Of a stretch of 64,000 nucleotides of DNA, positions 10,140-18,895 are shown one piece after another; the stretch's first letter is position 1; each line of letters opens with the position of its first letter. The notes under the pieces were generated by a model, which did no database searches, was not told the DNA's origin, and saw nothing but the letters and a program-made list of their open reading frames with translations. The DNA comes from Aneurinibacillus sp. Ricciae_BoGa-3 (GTDB lineage: Bacteria; Bacillota; Bacilli; Aneurinibacillales; Aneurinibacillaceae), in assembly GCF_028421645.1 (NCBI RefSeq), contig NZ_CP116887.1, positions 3,412,001 through 3,476,000 of the forward strand, in the 5' to 3' direction. The translations under genes were made by a program, and so were the position numbers.

Positions 10140-10529
10140 TTAAATAGGAATTAGCCGGATAATTGTTTCAATCATGACAGAGAGAATTGGAATGGCCATA
10201 ACAAGAATAAGCACCTTTCCTGCCAATTCAATTTTTGAGGCAATTGCCCCCTGGCCTGCATCGCGGGTTATCTGGGCGCCAAATTCAGCGATATAGGCGA
10301 TGCCGATAATTTTTAAGATGGTATCCAGGTAAACGATGTTGAGATTGGCCTTCATCGCCATATTCTCCAGGACACGAAGCACATCAGAGATTTTGCCGAT
10401 AAGAAACAGAAAAATAATGACCCCGGTAAACGTGGCCAGCATAAAAGCGAAAACCGGCTTCTGCTCTTTCACCACCAGGCTTAAGATGGTGGCGACAAGG
10501 CCCAGACCGACAATCTGGATAATTTCCAC
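10140..10529 (-). CDS. spoIIIAD: Stage III sporulation protein AD
   Basis: This 129-residue membrane protein has four hydrophobic helices and the typical start MEIIQIVGLGLVATILSLVV. SpoIIIAC and SpoIIIAD are homologous small membrane proteins of the channel. It follows spoIIIAC by 11 bases. Confidence 0.94.
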   Translation of the reverse strand: MEIIQIVGLGLVATILSLVVKEQKPVFAFMLATFTGVIIFLFLIGKISDVLRVLENMAMKANLNIVYLDTILKIIGIAYIAEFGAQITRDAGQGAIASKIELAGKVLILVMAIPILSVMIETIIRLIPI

Positions 10530-10540
10530 GAAGCGGCCCC

Positions 10541-10744
10541 CTATCTGAAAAGAAAAACCCGCTTAATTTCTGAAAATAAATCGTGTATGAACGAAGCAAC
10601 CATAAACAACACCACAATAAAACCAATCATCGTTACCCACTGTGCCCAATCGTCTTTTCCCGCCTGCTTGAGCACAGTTTGAATCATTGCGACAATAATG
10701 CCGATGCCAGCTATTTGAAAAATGGCGTTCACATCGTACCCCAT
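10541..10744 (-). CDS. spoIIIAC: Stage III sporulation protein AC
   Basis: This 67-residue protein with two membrane helices starts MGYDVNAIFQIAGIGI and ends KRVFLFR, close to B. subtilis SpoIIIAC. A GTG nine bases upstream (10753) is in frame, but the ATG at 10744 is preferred: GAGGGG lies eight bases before it and family members begin here. It belongs to the spoIIIA operon. Confidence 0.93.
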   Translation of the reverse strand: MGYDVNAIFQIAGIGIIVAMIQTVLKQAGKDDWAQWVTMIGFIVVLFMVASFIHDLFSEIKRVFLFR

Positions 10745-10756
10745 CTTTCCCACCCC

Positions 10757-11275
10757 TCAATAAAGTAAAATAATTACGAGAAGACCGCTTAACAGGCCCA
10801 TGCTTTTATAAAGCTTTTCATATTTCGACTGCTGGTCCAATGAATGCTTTTCTTCGCTTTGCAGATTCATAAGCGCCAGTTCAATATGCCTCTTCTGATC
10901 CTCTCTATCACTTAAACCAAGGATGCCACCCAGCTGTAGAAGAATTTCTTTCTCCGGCTGCTTCATCGCGGTTGTTGGCCATATCTCTGCTGCCGCGGTT
11001 TCAAAGCTTTGATAGACCGTGAGTTCCTGCTGTCCGTTGAGCATTCCGGCCACCATGGAAAAAAGTTTGCCAACACTTCCGCTTATTCTTTTCGCGATAT
11101 GATCAAGCGCCTGGCTTAGAGGAGTGGCACCGTATACAATCTCGGTTTGCAGTAACTTAAGGGCCGTCTGCAGCTGGCGAATTTCGACCGGCCTGCGTGC
11201 TAATCGCCCGGCTGCCTTCAAACCCGTGAATGTAGTGGAGAAGAGGATAATGGAAGCGCCGATAAGCTTTAACAA
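10757..11275 (-). CDS. spoIIIAB: Stage III sporulation protein AB
   Basis: This 172-residue protein has an N-terminal hydrophobic segment and a C-terminal membrane helix (MGLLSGLLVIILLY). The family is related to GspF-type inner-membrane proteins of type II secretion and type IV pili. The motif TFTGLKAAGRLARRPVEIRQL near the N terminus is typical. Its start overlaps the end of spoIIIAA by seven bases, so translation is probably coupled. Confidence 0.94.
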   Translation of the reverse strand: MLKLIGASIILFSTTFTGLKAAGRLARRPVEIRQLQTALKLLQTEIVYGATPLSQALDHIAKRISGSVGKLFSMVAGMLNGQQELTVYQSFETAAAEIWPTTAMKQPEKEILLQLGGILGLSDREDQKRHIELALMNLQSEEKHSLDQQSKYEKLYKSMGLLSGLLVIILLY

Positions 11276-12218
11276 AGTGCTTTGTCCCCCTTCCTCTCCT
11301 GGAGTGCTTCATCATACACAGCCCTAACGGTGCCTATCACAGGCTGCCTTCCCAGCAGCAAATACCGTTCGAATACGCCTGAGGCAAGCATCCGGGACAG
11401 AGTTGGACGGCGCGTAATGTCCTTTAAGTCTTTACCGTGAACGCTGGTGATGACGGTAATGCCTGCATGAATCGCTTCTTCCAGTGCGTATCCGTCTTCT
11501 GCCCGTCCGATTTCATCCGTAATTAGCACATCAGGTGACATGGAACGAATCATCATCATCATGCCCTCCGCTTTGGGACAGCCGTCCAAAACGTCCGTGC
11601 GGGGACCGACATCTTTCTGTGGAATTCCGCCTACGCAGCCTGCAATCTCCGACCGTTCGTCCACAATGGATACCTTTCTGCCGGAAAGCTCAGCACTTCC
11701 CGTGCTTATGAGTCTCGCCATGTCACGCAACAGGGTTGTCTTCCCGCATTGAGGGGGGAAATAATCAAAGTATTCTTGATGCCTTCCTTGCTAGCTATTA
11801 GCGGAAGTACCCGGTTAGCTACTCCTATTCTCTCGCGGGCAATCCGGATATTAAAGCTAATCACATCCCGGATCAGTTTAATTTTTCCTGCGTCAAGCAC
11901 AACTTTTCCCGCAAGGCCTACCCGATGCCCGCCGGCTATAGTAATATAACCGCGGCGTATCTCTTCTTCCATGGAGTAAACCGAATGCAGGCTTAACTTG
12001 TTAAGGACTTGGGACGCTTCCTCTCTGGTAAACACAAGCAGTCCGTCATTAGCCTGGGCATCTTTTACAAAAAATGATTTTCCATCTGCAATGCATTCGA
12101 CCGGCTGGCCCGTGCGAAGCCTGATCTCTTCTATGCCAGCCTGCCGCTGGGGCGGCAGATTAGAAGCCCAGCGGCGTATCCGGTCCGGGAGCACGCGTAA
12201 TAGATCACCTGTCACCAT
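11269..12218 (-). pseudogene. spoIIIAA: Stage III sporulation protein AA ATPase, frameshifted in Walker A
   Basis: SpoIIIAA is the secretion-type ATPase thought to power the SpoIIIA channel. The N-terminal part (12218 to about 11753) reads MVTGDLLRVLP...NTLIISP in one frame. The rest reads CGKTTLLRDMARLIST, with LITDEIGRAEDGYAL (Walker B region) and VITSVHGKD, in another. The switch falls in a run of six C (11753-11758 on the plus strand as G). One more C would restore SPPQCGKTT and give an intact 316-residue protein close to the usual 307. The break is either a homopolymer sequencing error or a real mutation that should block sporulation. Everything else in the operon is intact, which favours an error. 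Confidence 0.85.
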
Positions 12219-12286
12219 TCCTTCTCCCCTTTATCTTCGTCCTATCACATTCATATGGGGTGCCTGGCCCATTTATGACATAAAAA

Positions 12287-12718
12287 ATGAGAAAACATCG
12301 CGGGCCATGCCGCTCTCTCCTTTCCCCTCCTAGAAGTTTTTACGGCCGCTTTGTGGAACGACGGACGAACCGGCATTAGGGAATCTCGGCCAGTGGCAAG
12401 CGTAAGCGCAGGCGGTGGTCTTAGATTCCTTTATACCGTTTAGGTGCAGCATCTGGGTATTTCAATGATGGAGACAGTTGCCGGTCTTTTTCGCCCTCTG
12501 TTCCACACGCTCCATTAGAAAACTAGGTTGCGGCCAAGCCGTGACGCTGGCAGCAACCTAAGTTGCACTTATGCCGAAAGGTAAAATCGAAACACCTTTC
12601 GGCCTGGGGGAAAGAAAAGGTGCGGACATGCGCCTCACGATATTTTTCTTGGGTGTTTCGGGACCGGAGGTCCCATTAAAAAAACGCTCAACACAGTTCA
12701 ACACGGTGAAACACATAA
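12287..12718 (+). ncRNA. Structured RNA element, copy 1 (long form)
   Basis: A 430-base non-coding stretch is shared with 34930-35271 and folds the same way in both. Nested helices are AAACATC (12293-12299) with GGTGTTT (12652-12658), CTTTCCCC (12320-12327) with GGGGAAAG (12607-12614), TGTGGAAC (12352-12359) with GTTCCACA (12500-12507), and ACCGG with CCGGT. Inside are a hairpin GGAATCT/AGATTCC around GGCCA/TGGTC, and ATACC/GGTAT enclosing AGGT-GCAGC-ATCT. The GCAGC loop can pair with GTTGC (12477-12481) as a pseudoknot. GGGACC/GGTCCC (12660-12674) closes the 3' side. G-U pairs that would be A-C mismatches on the other strand favour the plus strand. ATGA directly precedes the element. Family identity (possibly HEARO/omega-RNA) is inference. 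Confidence 0.6.
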
Positions 12719-12742
12719 ATTTTACATATCAACAAACACAAA

Positions 12743-12758
12743 GGGACCTATCGGTCCC
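12743..12758. repeat. Short perfect hairpin GGGACC-TATC-GGTCCC
   Basis: A six-pair palindrome follows RNA element copy 1. It has no long T run on the plus strand and only a short one on the minus strand, so it is at best a weak terminator or an extra helix of the element. Confidence 0.35.
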
Positions 12759-12802
12759 AACAGAAAATAACTTTAATATTCTAAAGCGAAATATACTTTC
12801 AA

Positions 12803-12832
12803 TAAAAAAAGACGGGACTTTTACATCCCGCC
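12803..12832 (-). terminator. Rho-independent terminator of the CD1247-like gene
   Basis: On the minus strand GCGGGA, an eight-base loop and TCCCGT are followed by seven T. It lies directly after the stop of the acidic small protein gene at 12833. Confidence 0.8.
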
Positions 12833-13120
12833 TTACTCTTCATTCACGTATATTTCTTCGATATATTCATCGTTATCCTCATCATCGTCTTCATCATCAA
12901 ACAGGAACAATTCTACCTCGGCTAAATCTTCATCCACCGCTTCCAGGTATTCCTCCTGTTCATCAATGCGAAAATGCGCCTGGATAATAAATTGACTCAT
13001 TTCATCAATGATAGAAACGAGCTCCTGAATCAGCCGGCCTTCCTTTGTCGTTATTTCCATACCGTCTGCTAATCCCCGCAGGTAGGCGGCGCGCTTTTGA
13101 AGTTCATCCACGGTATACAT
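12833..13120 (-). CDS. Acidic CD1247 N-terminal-domain-like protein
   Basis: The 95-residue protein begins MYTVDELQKRAAYLRGLADGM, which resembles the short helical domain named after Clostridioides CD1247. It continues as a helical hairpin and ends in a very acidic tail (residues 75-95 are mostly Asp and Glu). Function is unknown; the domain recurs in Firmicutes near efp and the spoIIIA region. The start has an AGGAGG site. It is transcribed divergently from comA. Confidence 0.75.
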   Translation of the reverse strand: MYTVDELQKRAAYLRGLADGMEITTKEGRLIQELVSIIDEMSQFIIQAHFRIDEQEEYLEAVDEDLAEVELFLFDDEDDDEDNDEYIEEIYVNEE

Positions 13121-13301
13121 CCTCCTTTTTCCTGTTGCTGTTGCCGGCCATCCACGCCGGTGTTGTTAGTATGTACAGCACGGAAATGATTTACACAGGG
13201 CAGACCATGTTTACCAGGGTGGTGGAAGATTTTCTCCAATGAACCGTGACAAGCGCCTACGCATAAGCTAATTTCAAACAGACCGGGGAGGATGAAATCT
13301 A

Positions 13302-14117
13302 TTGAACCCGAACCACAACTTGCAGTGGCATCCGCTGTTACATGATCCATCATGCGAAAGAAAAGCAAAACCGAGAGCAACTGGGCTCACCATGGTTATT
13401 GACCAGGGGATTGGGCCTCGGATGTTTGAAGAAATGCTGGCGATAGCCGCTCCGTATATTGACTTTATTAAGCTTGGATTTGGCACATCCACGCTGTATC
13501 CTTTCGATGTGCTCAGGCAGAAAATCTTGCTCGCCAACGAAGCGGGAGTACGCATATATCCCGGGGGGACTTTTTTTGAAATCGCCTATCAATGCGATTT
13601 ATTAAACAGTTATTTGGAAACGCTGGCCCGTGCCGGATTTAACTGTGTGGAGGTTTCAGACGGCAGCATCTCCATGCCGGGCGACGTGCGGAGCAGTCTC
13701 ATTAAGATGTGTGTTTCTCAAGGGTTTGCCGTCATATCGGAATGCGGAAAAAAGGTGAGCGGAACAAATCTGACTATGGATGAATTGGAGGAGACATTGT
13801 ATAAAGACCTGGAAGCAGGGTCTTCTTATGTCATTGTTGAGGGAAGGGAATCAGGGATGAATGTCGGCATTTATGACAAACAGGGAAAACCTGATTACGA
13901 ATTCCTATGTGCTGTAGAAACACTGATCCCTAAATCAATCCGCAATCGATTAATCTGGGAAGCGCCAATGAGACAACAACAGATTGACTTTATCCGTTTT
14001 TTTGGCCGCAACGTGAACATGGGCAACATTCAGCCAAGCGAAACCTACTCACTGGAAAGCCTGAGGCGGGGGTTGCGTTCCGATACCTTGTCAGAAGCCG
14101 TGATCGAAAGCAATTAA
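13302..14117 (+). CDS. Phosphosulfolactate synthase (ComA family)
   Basis: ComA adds sulfite to phosphoenolpyruvate to make phosphosulfolactate. In Bacillus it is the first step to sulfolactate, which is stored in spores. The 271-residue TIM barrel shows DFIKLGFGTSTLYP, the metal and substrate region YPGGTFFEIA, VEVSDGSISMP, SECGKK and VIVEGRESG, all typical of the family. The start is a TTG at 13302 with GGGGAGG eleven bases before it; no in-frame ATG is as well placed. A strong terminator follows. Confidence 0.9.
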   Translation: MNPNHNLQWHPLLHDPSCERKAKPRATGLTMVIDQGIGPRMFEEMLAIAAPYIDFIKLGFGTSTLYPFDVLRQKILLANEAGVRIYPGGTFFEIAYQCDLLNSYLETLARAGFNCVEVSDGSISMPGDVRSSLIKMCVSQGFAVISECGKKVSGTNLTMDELEETLYKDLEAGSSYVIVEGRESGMNVGIYDKQGKPDYEFLCAVETLIPKSIRNRLIWEAPMRQQQIDFIRFFGRNVNMGNIQPSETYSLESLRRGLRSDTLSEAVIESN

Positions 14118-14121
14118 ATAG

Positions 14122-14157
14122 GTAACCCCCCGCTGGAAACTTGGACGGGGGGGTTTC
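14122..14157 (+). terminator. Terminator of phosphosulfolactate synthase gene
   Basis: AACCCCCCG and CGGGGGGGTT form a long stem directly after the stop at 14117, followed by a T-rich stretch. Confidence 0.85.
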
Positions 14158-14170
14158 TTGTTTCTTATAA

Positions 14171-14728
14171 TTATGCACGGGAAACGTAAGCCACGTTACG
14201 TGTATCAATAATCAGTTTATCACCGACGTTGATGAAGAAAGGAACCTGTACAGTAAGGCCTGTCTGCAGCGTAGCGGGTTTGGTGCCGCCGGAAGCTGTA
14301 TCGCCTTTAATTCCGGGTTCCGTTTCAACAACTTCGAGTTCAACGTTGTTCGGAACTTGAACGCCCAGGATTTCCCCTTCATATGTAACAATGCTTACAT
14401 TCATGTTTTCAAGAAGGAACTTTAGCTCTTGCTCAATACGGCTTGACGGAAGTGTAATTTGATCGTAAGTGGATGTATCCATAAACACGTGCTCATCACC
14501 AGAAGCATACAGGTATTGCATTTCCTTTGTTTCAATATGCGCCCGCTCAACTTTTTCGCCTGCACGGAAAGTTGTTTCTTTGATAGAACCGTTTCGGAGG
14601 TTGCGCAGTTTGGTACGCACAAATGCGGCCCCTTTACCCGGTTTAACGTGTTGGAATTCGATAACGGAAAAAATGTCCCCGTCTACCTCAATTGTAGTCC
14701 CAGGACGAAGATCGTTTACTGAAATCAT
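14171..14728 (-). CDS. efp: Translation elongation factor P
   Basis: EF-P rescues ribosomes stalled at polyproline. The 185-residue protein has three beta domains and the tip loop [14 protein letters not shown], whose Lys (near residue 32) is the modification site in some Firmicutes. The C-terminal [15 protein letters not shown] and [15 protein letters not shown] are conserved. It lies downstream of papQ in the usual Bacillales order (aroQ-papQ-efp), with a TATAAT-like box in the 68-base gap before its start, so it may have its own promoter. Confidence 0.97.
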   Translation of the reverse strand: MISVNDLRPGTTIEVDGDIFSVIEFQHVKPGKGAAFVRTKLRNLRNGSIKETTFRAGEKVERAHIETKEMQYLYASGDEHVFMDTSTYDQITLPSSRIEQELKFLLENMNVSIVTYEGEILGVQVPNNVELEVVETEPGIKGDTASGGTKPATLQTGLTVQVPFFINVGDKLIIDTRNVAYVSRA

Positions 14729-14796
14729 TAAATAAACCTCCTGCGGTTAATGGTACTATTAACTCTTAACTATCAGATTATAACATAAAACTGGCG

Positions 14797-15873
14797 TTAA
14801 AGAACAATTAAATCCTTTGGCGAGGACGTAAGTATTTCACAGCCGTTATCTGTAATCACCACATCATCCTCAATCCGCACACCGCCAATATTTGCAATAT
14901 AAATTCCCGGCTCACACGTTACGATCATACCCGGCTTCAGGGTTGTATCCCCTTTCATTGAGAGAGCGGGCCCTTCATGAACTTCTAATCCGATACCATG
15001 TCCTGTACTGTGGCCGAAATACTCCCCATACCCGGCATCCTTAATGATATCACGGGTTAAGGCGTCCGCTTCGATTCCGGTAATGCCCGCTTTAAAATGT
15101 TTCACCCCGTTCAACTGGGCTTTCAATACCACACTATAAATTTCCCGCAGCTTCTCACCCGGCTCTCCAACCGCGATGGTCCGCGTAATGTCGGATACGT
15201 ATCCTTTGTAGTAGGCTCCGAAATCCAATGTCACCATATCCCCTTGTTCTATCACTTTGTCAGACGCTACGCCATGCGGCAGAGCTGACCGGAGACCGGA
15301 TGCGACAATGGTATCAAAAGAAGAGGAGGAAGCGCCAAGCGAGCGCATAACCATCTCCATTTCATTTGACACTTGGAGTTCAGTGATCCCAGGTTTTATG
15401 TAAGAGAGAATATGGGAGAACGTTTTATCGGCAATCTCAGCTGCCTGCTTGACAACCGTGATTTCTTCCGCCGTTTTGATAAGACGCAGCTCTTCTACAA
15501 GTCCCTCCGTATCGGCCAGCTCGATTCCTGCCGTTACGTTTTGCAGCCGTTGGTATTGTCCATATGTAATGTGGTTCTTTTCAAAACCGAGGCGTTTTAC
15601 GTTGTGATGCTTTGCCCTTTCGGCAACCGCATCCAGAATATCGCGTTTATGGCGGATAATTTCGAAGTCTGGCGCCTGTTTTTGTGCCTGCTCGATATAG
15701 CGGAAATCTGTAATGAGTTCTGCGTTTTCCTTCGTCACAAGACAGAAACCGGATGTCCCTGTAAAACCGGACAAATAGCGGCGGTTAAAGCCACTCGTTA
15801 TAAGCAGCGCATCCAATTGCTTCTCTTGAAGAACTGCCTGGAGTTTGTGTGCTCTTTGTGCCACAACAATCAC
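14797..15873 (-). CDS. papQ: Xaa-Pro aminopeptidase/dipeptidase (M24B)
   Basis: This cytoplasmic metallopeptidase removes residues before proline. The 358-residue protein has a creatinase N-terminal domain (RYLSGFTGTSGFCLV) and a pita-bread catalytic domain with the metal ligands in DFGAYYKGYVSDITRT (two Asp), HSTGHGIGLEVHEGP (His), TCEPGIYI (Glu) and GGVRIEDDVV (Glu). Two GTG codons can start it; the second, at 15864, is better placed behind AGGCAGGG. It is YqhT of B. subtilis by context. Confidence 0.93.
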   Translation of the reverse strand: MIVVAQRAHKLQAVLQEKQLDALLITSGFNRRYLSGFTGTSGFCLVTKENAELITDFRYIEQAQKQAPDFEIIRHKRDILDAVAERAKHHNVKRLGFEKNHITYGQYQRLQNVTAGIELADTEGLVEELRLIKTAEEITVVKQAAEIADKTFSHILSYIKPGITELQVSNEMEMVMRSLGASSSSFDTIVASGLRSALPHGVASDKVIEQGDMVTLDFGAYYKGYVSDITRTIAVGEPGEKLREIYSVVLKAQLNGVKHFKAGITGIEADALTRDIIKDAGYGEYFGHSTGHGIGLEVHEGPALSMKGDTTLKPGMIVTCEPGIYIANIGGVRIEDDVVITDNGCEILTSSPKDLIVL

Positions 15874-15885
15874 CCTGCCTTTCGA

Positions 15886-16320
15886 TTATTTGGTTTTCTT
15901 TACTATAGCCCTCAGCGCCAGTTCGTATCCGTAAGTCCCAAGGCCTGCTATCTGGCCAACTGCAATAGGGGCAAGCACTGAATGGTGTCGAAAATCTTCG
16001 CGCGCGTGAATATTGGAGATGTGAACTTCAACAAACGGAATCTGAATGGTTGCCAGAGCGTCTCTAATCGCGTAGCTGTAATGGGTAAAAGCCCCCGCAT
16101 TTACAACGATTCCGGCATACGCACCATACGCCTGATGAAGCCTGTCTATAAGCTCTCCCTCGTGGTTAGACTGATAGAAGTCCACGGATACGCCAAGCTC
16201 CTCTGCTGCCTTGAAAAGACTGCGTTCAATATCCGCAAGGCTCTCCGTACCATATACTTTTGGGTCTCTTACCCCGAGCATATTAAGGTTTGGGCCGTTA
16301 ACAATTAAATACTTACTCAT
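15886..16320 (-). CDS. aroQ: Type II 3-dehydroquinate dehydratase
   Basis: AroQ makes 3-dehydroshikimate in aromatic amino acid synthesis. The 144-residue protein shows NGPNLNMLG, the [11 protein letters not shown] lid, [12 protein letters not shown] and [12 protein letters not shown] with the catalytic Tyr and His. The frame is open further upstream to 16404, but the start [11 protein letters not shown] at 16320 fits the family. It is divergent from yqhQ. Confidence 0.96.
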   Translation of the reverse strand: MSKYLIVNGPNLNMLGVRDPKVYGTESLADIERSLFKAAEELGVSVDFYQSNHEGELIDRLHQAYGAYAGIVVNAGAFTHYSYAIRDALATIQIPFVEVHISNIHAREDFRHHSVLAPIAVGQIAGLGTYGYELALRAIVKKTK

Positions 16321-16486
16321 CCGCTCACACCCTTTTCTTATGTATACAACCATTATTTTATCACAGCTTAGATCCATTAGGGATGATATGTATCCTGATT
16401 CCAAAACAATTCAGTTAGTGAGACTTTTTCTGCTAGAAAGTGTTTCAAAAATGCGATAAAATAACACTTACAAGGAAGGTGTTGAC

Positions 16487-17422
16487 ATGAGTAACATCCC
16501 AAAAGCTTATGGAGGCCAGGCCGTTATTGAAGGCGTAATGTTTGGCGGCCAGCGATACAGCGTCACAGCCGTCCGCCGCAAGGATAATACAATTGAATAT
16601 TTCCACGAACAAAAACAGGAGCATCCCTGGGTTAAAAACATAAAACGCATTCCTTTTATCCGCGGGATCGTCGGTCTCATTAACTCTAGCGCAACAGGCG
16701 CCAGGCACCTCAACTTCTCCTCTGAGCAGGTAAGTGCAGATGCCGATAACTCCAATGAAACTGACCAAAAAAGTTCAAAACTCACCATGATATTAGGTGT
16801 TGCAGTGGTGGGCGTACTCTCCTTTCTCTTTGGTAAGCTGATATTCACCGTTGTCCCTGCTATTCTTGCTGATGTGCTGTTCAAGCACTGGGTATCCAAT
16901 AACATCCTCCAGAATTTAATAGAGGGCGGCATTAAAATTATACTGCTTTTCGGCTACATTTTTGCCATTGCTAAAACACCTATGATTAAAAGGCTTTTTC
17001 AATATCACGGAGCCGAACATAAGGTGATTAATGCCTACGAAGCAGGGGTAGAATTAACAGTAAAGAATGTCCAGCGTTTTTCTACGCTTCATTATCGGTG
17101 CGGCAGCAGCTTTCTCGTTTTCTCCGTACTGATAGGTGTGCTAATTTACTCGTTCTTCCACTATGACACGCTATGGGAGAGAATTTACCAGCGTGTGCTG
17201 CTGCTCCCGGTTGTAATCGGGGTATCCTACGAAACACTCCAGGCAACCAACAAAGTCCGGGATATTCCGGTATTAAGATATCTTGGGTATCCAGGACTCT
17301 GGCTGCAGAAACTTACAACGCGCGAGCCTGATGACAAGCAGGTGGAAGTAGCGATTGCTTCGTTCATCCGCATGCGTGAACTTGATGAAGGAAAGACTGA
17401 TTGTATGATGTCTATTAGTTAA
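16487..17422 (+). CDS. yqhQ: DUF1385 membrane protein YqhQ
   Basis: This 311-residue integral membrane protein begins with the family signature YGGQAVIEGVMFGGQ and has about four membrane helices between residues 100 and 250. HYRCGSSFLVFSVLIG and QYHGAEHKVINAYE are conserved in DUF1385. Its function is not known. It is followed by yqhP as in B. subtilis. AAGGAAGGTG precedes the start. Confidence 0.92.
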   Translation: MSNIPKAYGGQAVIEGVMFGGQRYSVTAVRRKDNTIEYFHEQKQEHPWVKNIKRIPFIRGIVGLINSSATGARHLNFSSEQVSADADNSNETDQKSSKLTMILGVAVVGVLSFLFGKLIFTVVPAILADVLFKHWVSNNILQNLIEGGIKIILLFGYIFAIAKTPMIKRLFQYHGAEHKVINAYEAGVELTVKNVQRFSTLHYRCGSSFLVFSVLIGVLIYSFFHYDTLWERIYQRVLLLPVVIGVSYETLQATNKVRDIPVLRYLGYPGLWLQKLTTREPDDKQVEVAIASFIRMRELDEGKTDCMMSIS

Positions 17423-17456
17423 CGCCGTGTAAGATACTTCGAAGTGGGGTGTTAAG

Positions 17457-17837
17457 ATGTCGTGGAAATCCAAAACCGTTGCAACCGTTCTGTTTCTGCT
17501 CGTAGCCATTGGCCTTTTCTCACAGCTTTACAGCGATCCGTGGGGATTGATTAAATCGCTGGCCATCGCCGCTGCATTCGCTGGCATCCTCTACCTTGCC
17601 GTAACCCGACTGTCCAGGACAAATGCTGTAAGCTCCAGTGATGCCGGTTACCAGAAGGCACTGCGGCAGCAGAAGAACAGGCTTAAAAACAGCAGCTCAC
17701 AGCATTCACTTCAGCCATCAACCAGTGGAAAGTTGAAACAAATGAACAAATTAAAAGCTTCACGGCGCAATCACCCATTCCGTGTGATTGAAGGAAGAAA
17801 GAATAAACCGAAAACAAACGAAACAAAAACCTCTTGA
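17457..17837 (+). CDS. yqhP: SA1362/YqhP family membrane protein
   Basis: The 126-residue protein has two N-terminal membrane helices (about residues 7-24 and 31-50) and a basic, disordered C-terminal half rich in Lys, Arg and Gln. Position directly after yqhQ and before convergent yqhO matches B. subtilis yqhP. Function is unknown. Confidence 0.75.
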   Translation: MSWKSKTVATVLFLLVAIGLFSQLYSDPWGLIKSLAIAAAFAGILYLAVTRLSRTNAVSSSDAGYQKALRQQKNRLKNSSSQHSLQPSTSGKLKQMNKLKASRRNHPFRVIEGRKNKPKTNETKTS

Positions 17838-17862
17838 ACTTAAGTTCAAGAGGTTTTTGTCC
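17828..17862. terminator. Bidirectional terminator between yqhP and patatin gene
   Basis: A perfect palindrome, AAAACCTCTTGAACTT with AAGTTCAAGAGGTTTT, separates two convergent genes and has T runs on both strands. Confidence 0.9.
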
Positions 17863-18751
17863 GTCTCATTGCTGGAAGCCTGCTTAGAAATTGCACAGCG
17901 GATGTCTCCCCCGCGGCAAATAGTTGATCCCTCTCCTCTGGCTTCAAGTCAAATTTTGAAGCGGAGATCCCATCAGTAGGGATGAAAACAGTATGGACAG
18001 CGTGCTCTTTCTCCACATACCGTTGATCATGTGCCATCATCATCGTGCGCAGCATCGCATGTATATACTCAGGAAAATTGTCAACCTTGTTTGGATGCGG
18101 TTCATAACCGGCGGATAACCGAAAGCCTATCGTAGGATACAGAGAAGTCTTATTTTCTGTAAAAATCCAAAGCGGAAAGTTGCTCAACAACCCTCCATCT
18201 ACAACGTATATGGGCCGCTTGCCATTCTTCACGATGACAGGCTGCAGATAAAACGGCAGGCTTGCACTCATGCGAACGGCCAGTGAAACGGGGAAGCTTT
18301 GCGGTTTAATGCCAATTCGACCTGCGTCATCCGGCAGCACGAGCAGCCGGCCATCCGTAATATCGGAAGCCGTAATTTTTAACCTGTCAGCCGGCAAATC
18401 CGCAAACGTATGCACGCCTTTTTCCTTGAGTCGTTTATCCATCCAATTAAGTAAATAATCCCCCGTGTTAAAGCCTTTTTGGATCCACAATTTAATCCAG
18501 GAACCCAGGATAGGAAAGAACAGAGAAACTCCCTGCCGGGCCTGCAGCCTGTGGTACTGGAACTCCTTCATTAGTTCACTTAGTTCTACCCCGGTATACC
18601 CGGCGGCCAGCAGAGCGGCAATTATCGCACCCGCTGATGTGCCGGCTACGCGGTTCCAGCTGTACCCCCGTTTTTCAAACTCACACACAGCCCCGGCAAA
18701 CGCAATGCCTTTAACGCCTCCACCTTCGAAAACCGCGTCCAGCTGCCGCAT
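17846..18751 (-). CDS. Patatin-like phospholipase (YqhO family)
   Basis: This 301-residue protein is of the patatin family, acyl hydrolases with a Ser-Asp dyad. It shows the oxyanion loop EGGGVKGIAFAGA (residues 9-21), the nucleophile elbow GTSAGA (37-42, Ser 39) and the catalytic Asp in VVDGG (about residue 187). Substrate is unknown. It is convergent with yqhP and shares its terminator. Confidence 0.92.
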   Translation of the reverse strand: MRQLDAVFEGGGVKGIAFAGAVCEFEKRGYSWNRVAGTSAGAIIAALLAAGYTGVELSELMKEFQYHRLQARQGVSLFFPILGSWIKLWIQKGFNTGDYLLNWMDKRLKEKGVHTFADLPADRLKITASDITDGRLLVLPDDAGRIGIKPQSFPVSLAVRMSASLPFYLQPVIVKNGKRPIYVVDGGLLSNFPLWIFTENKTSLYPTIGFRLSAGYEPHPNKVDNFPEYIHAMLRTMMMAHDQRYVEKEHAVHTVFIPTDGISASKFDLKPEERDQLFAAGETSAVQFLSRLPAMRRTKTS

Positions 18752-18895
18752 TTTTCCACCTCCCGGGAGTCTTCTTATCTAATGTACGCATGCAATTGCA
18801 TATTAAGAAGCATTAATTTTAAAAACATTCTATCACCTATTTACAATTCATAACGTATCGCATCAAGCATCAGGCCGCATCACTATATATAAGAA

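Noticed and set aside
11269-12218. Two separate genes of 170 and 153 codons in place of spoIIIAA
   Set aside because: Together they make one SpoIIIAA protein and the break is inside the nucleotide-binding motif, so a frameshift is far more likely than two genes.
12287-12718. OLE RNA, RNase P RNA or tmRNA as identity of the repeated element
   Set aside because: OLE occurs near folD/xseA-type genes in some extremophile Firmicutes, but the element is not in that place and occurs twice. I see none of the conserved sequence blocks of RNase P RNA or tmRNA that I know.
12571-12987. Open frame of 138 codons on the plus strand over the end of the RNA element
   Set aside because: It runs antisense into the CD1247-like gene and through a terminator, has no ribosome site and no protein-like pattern.
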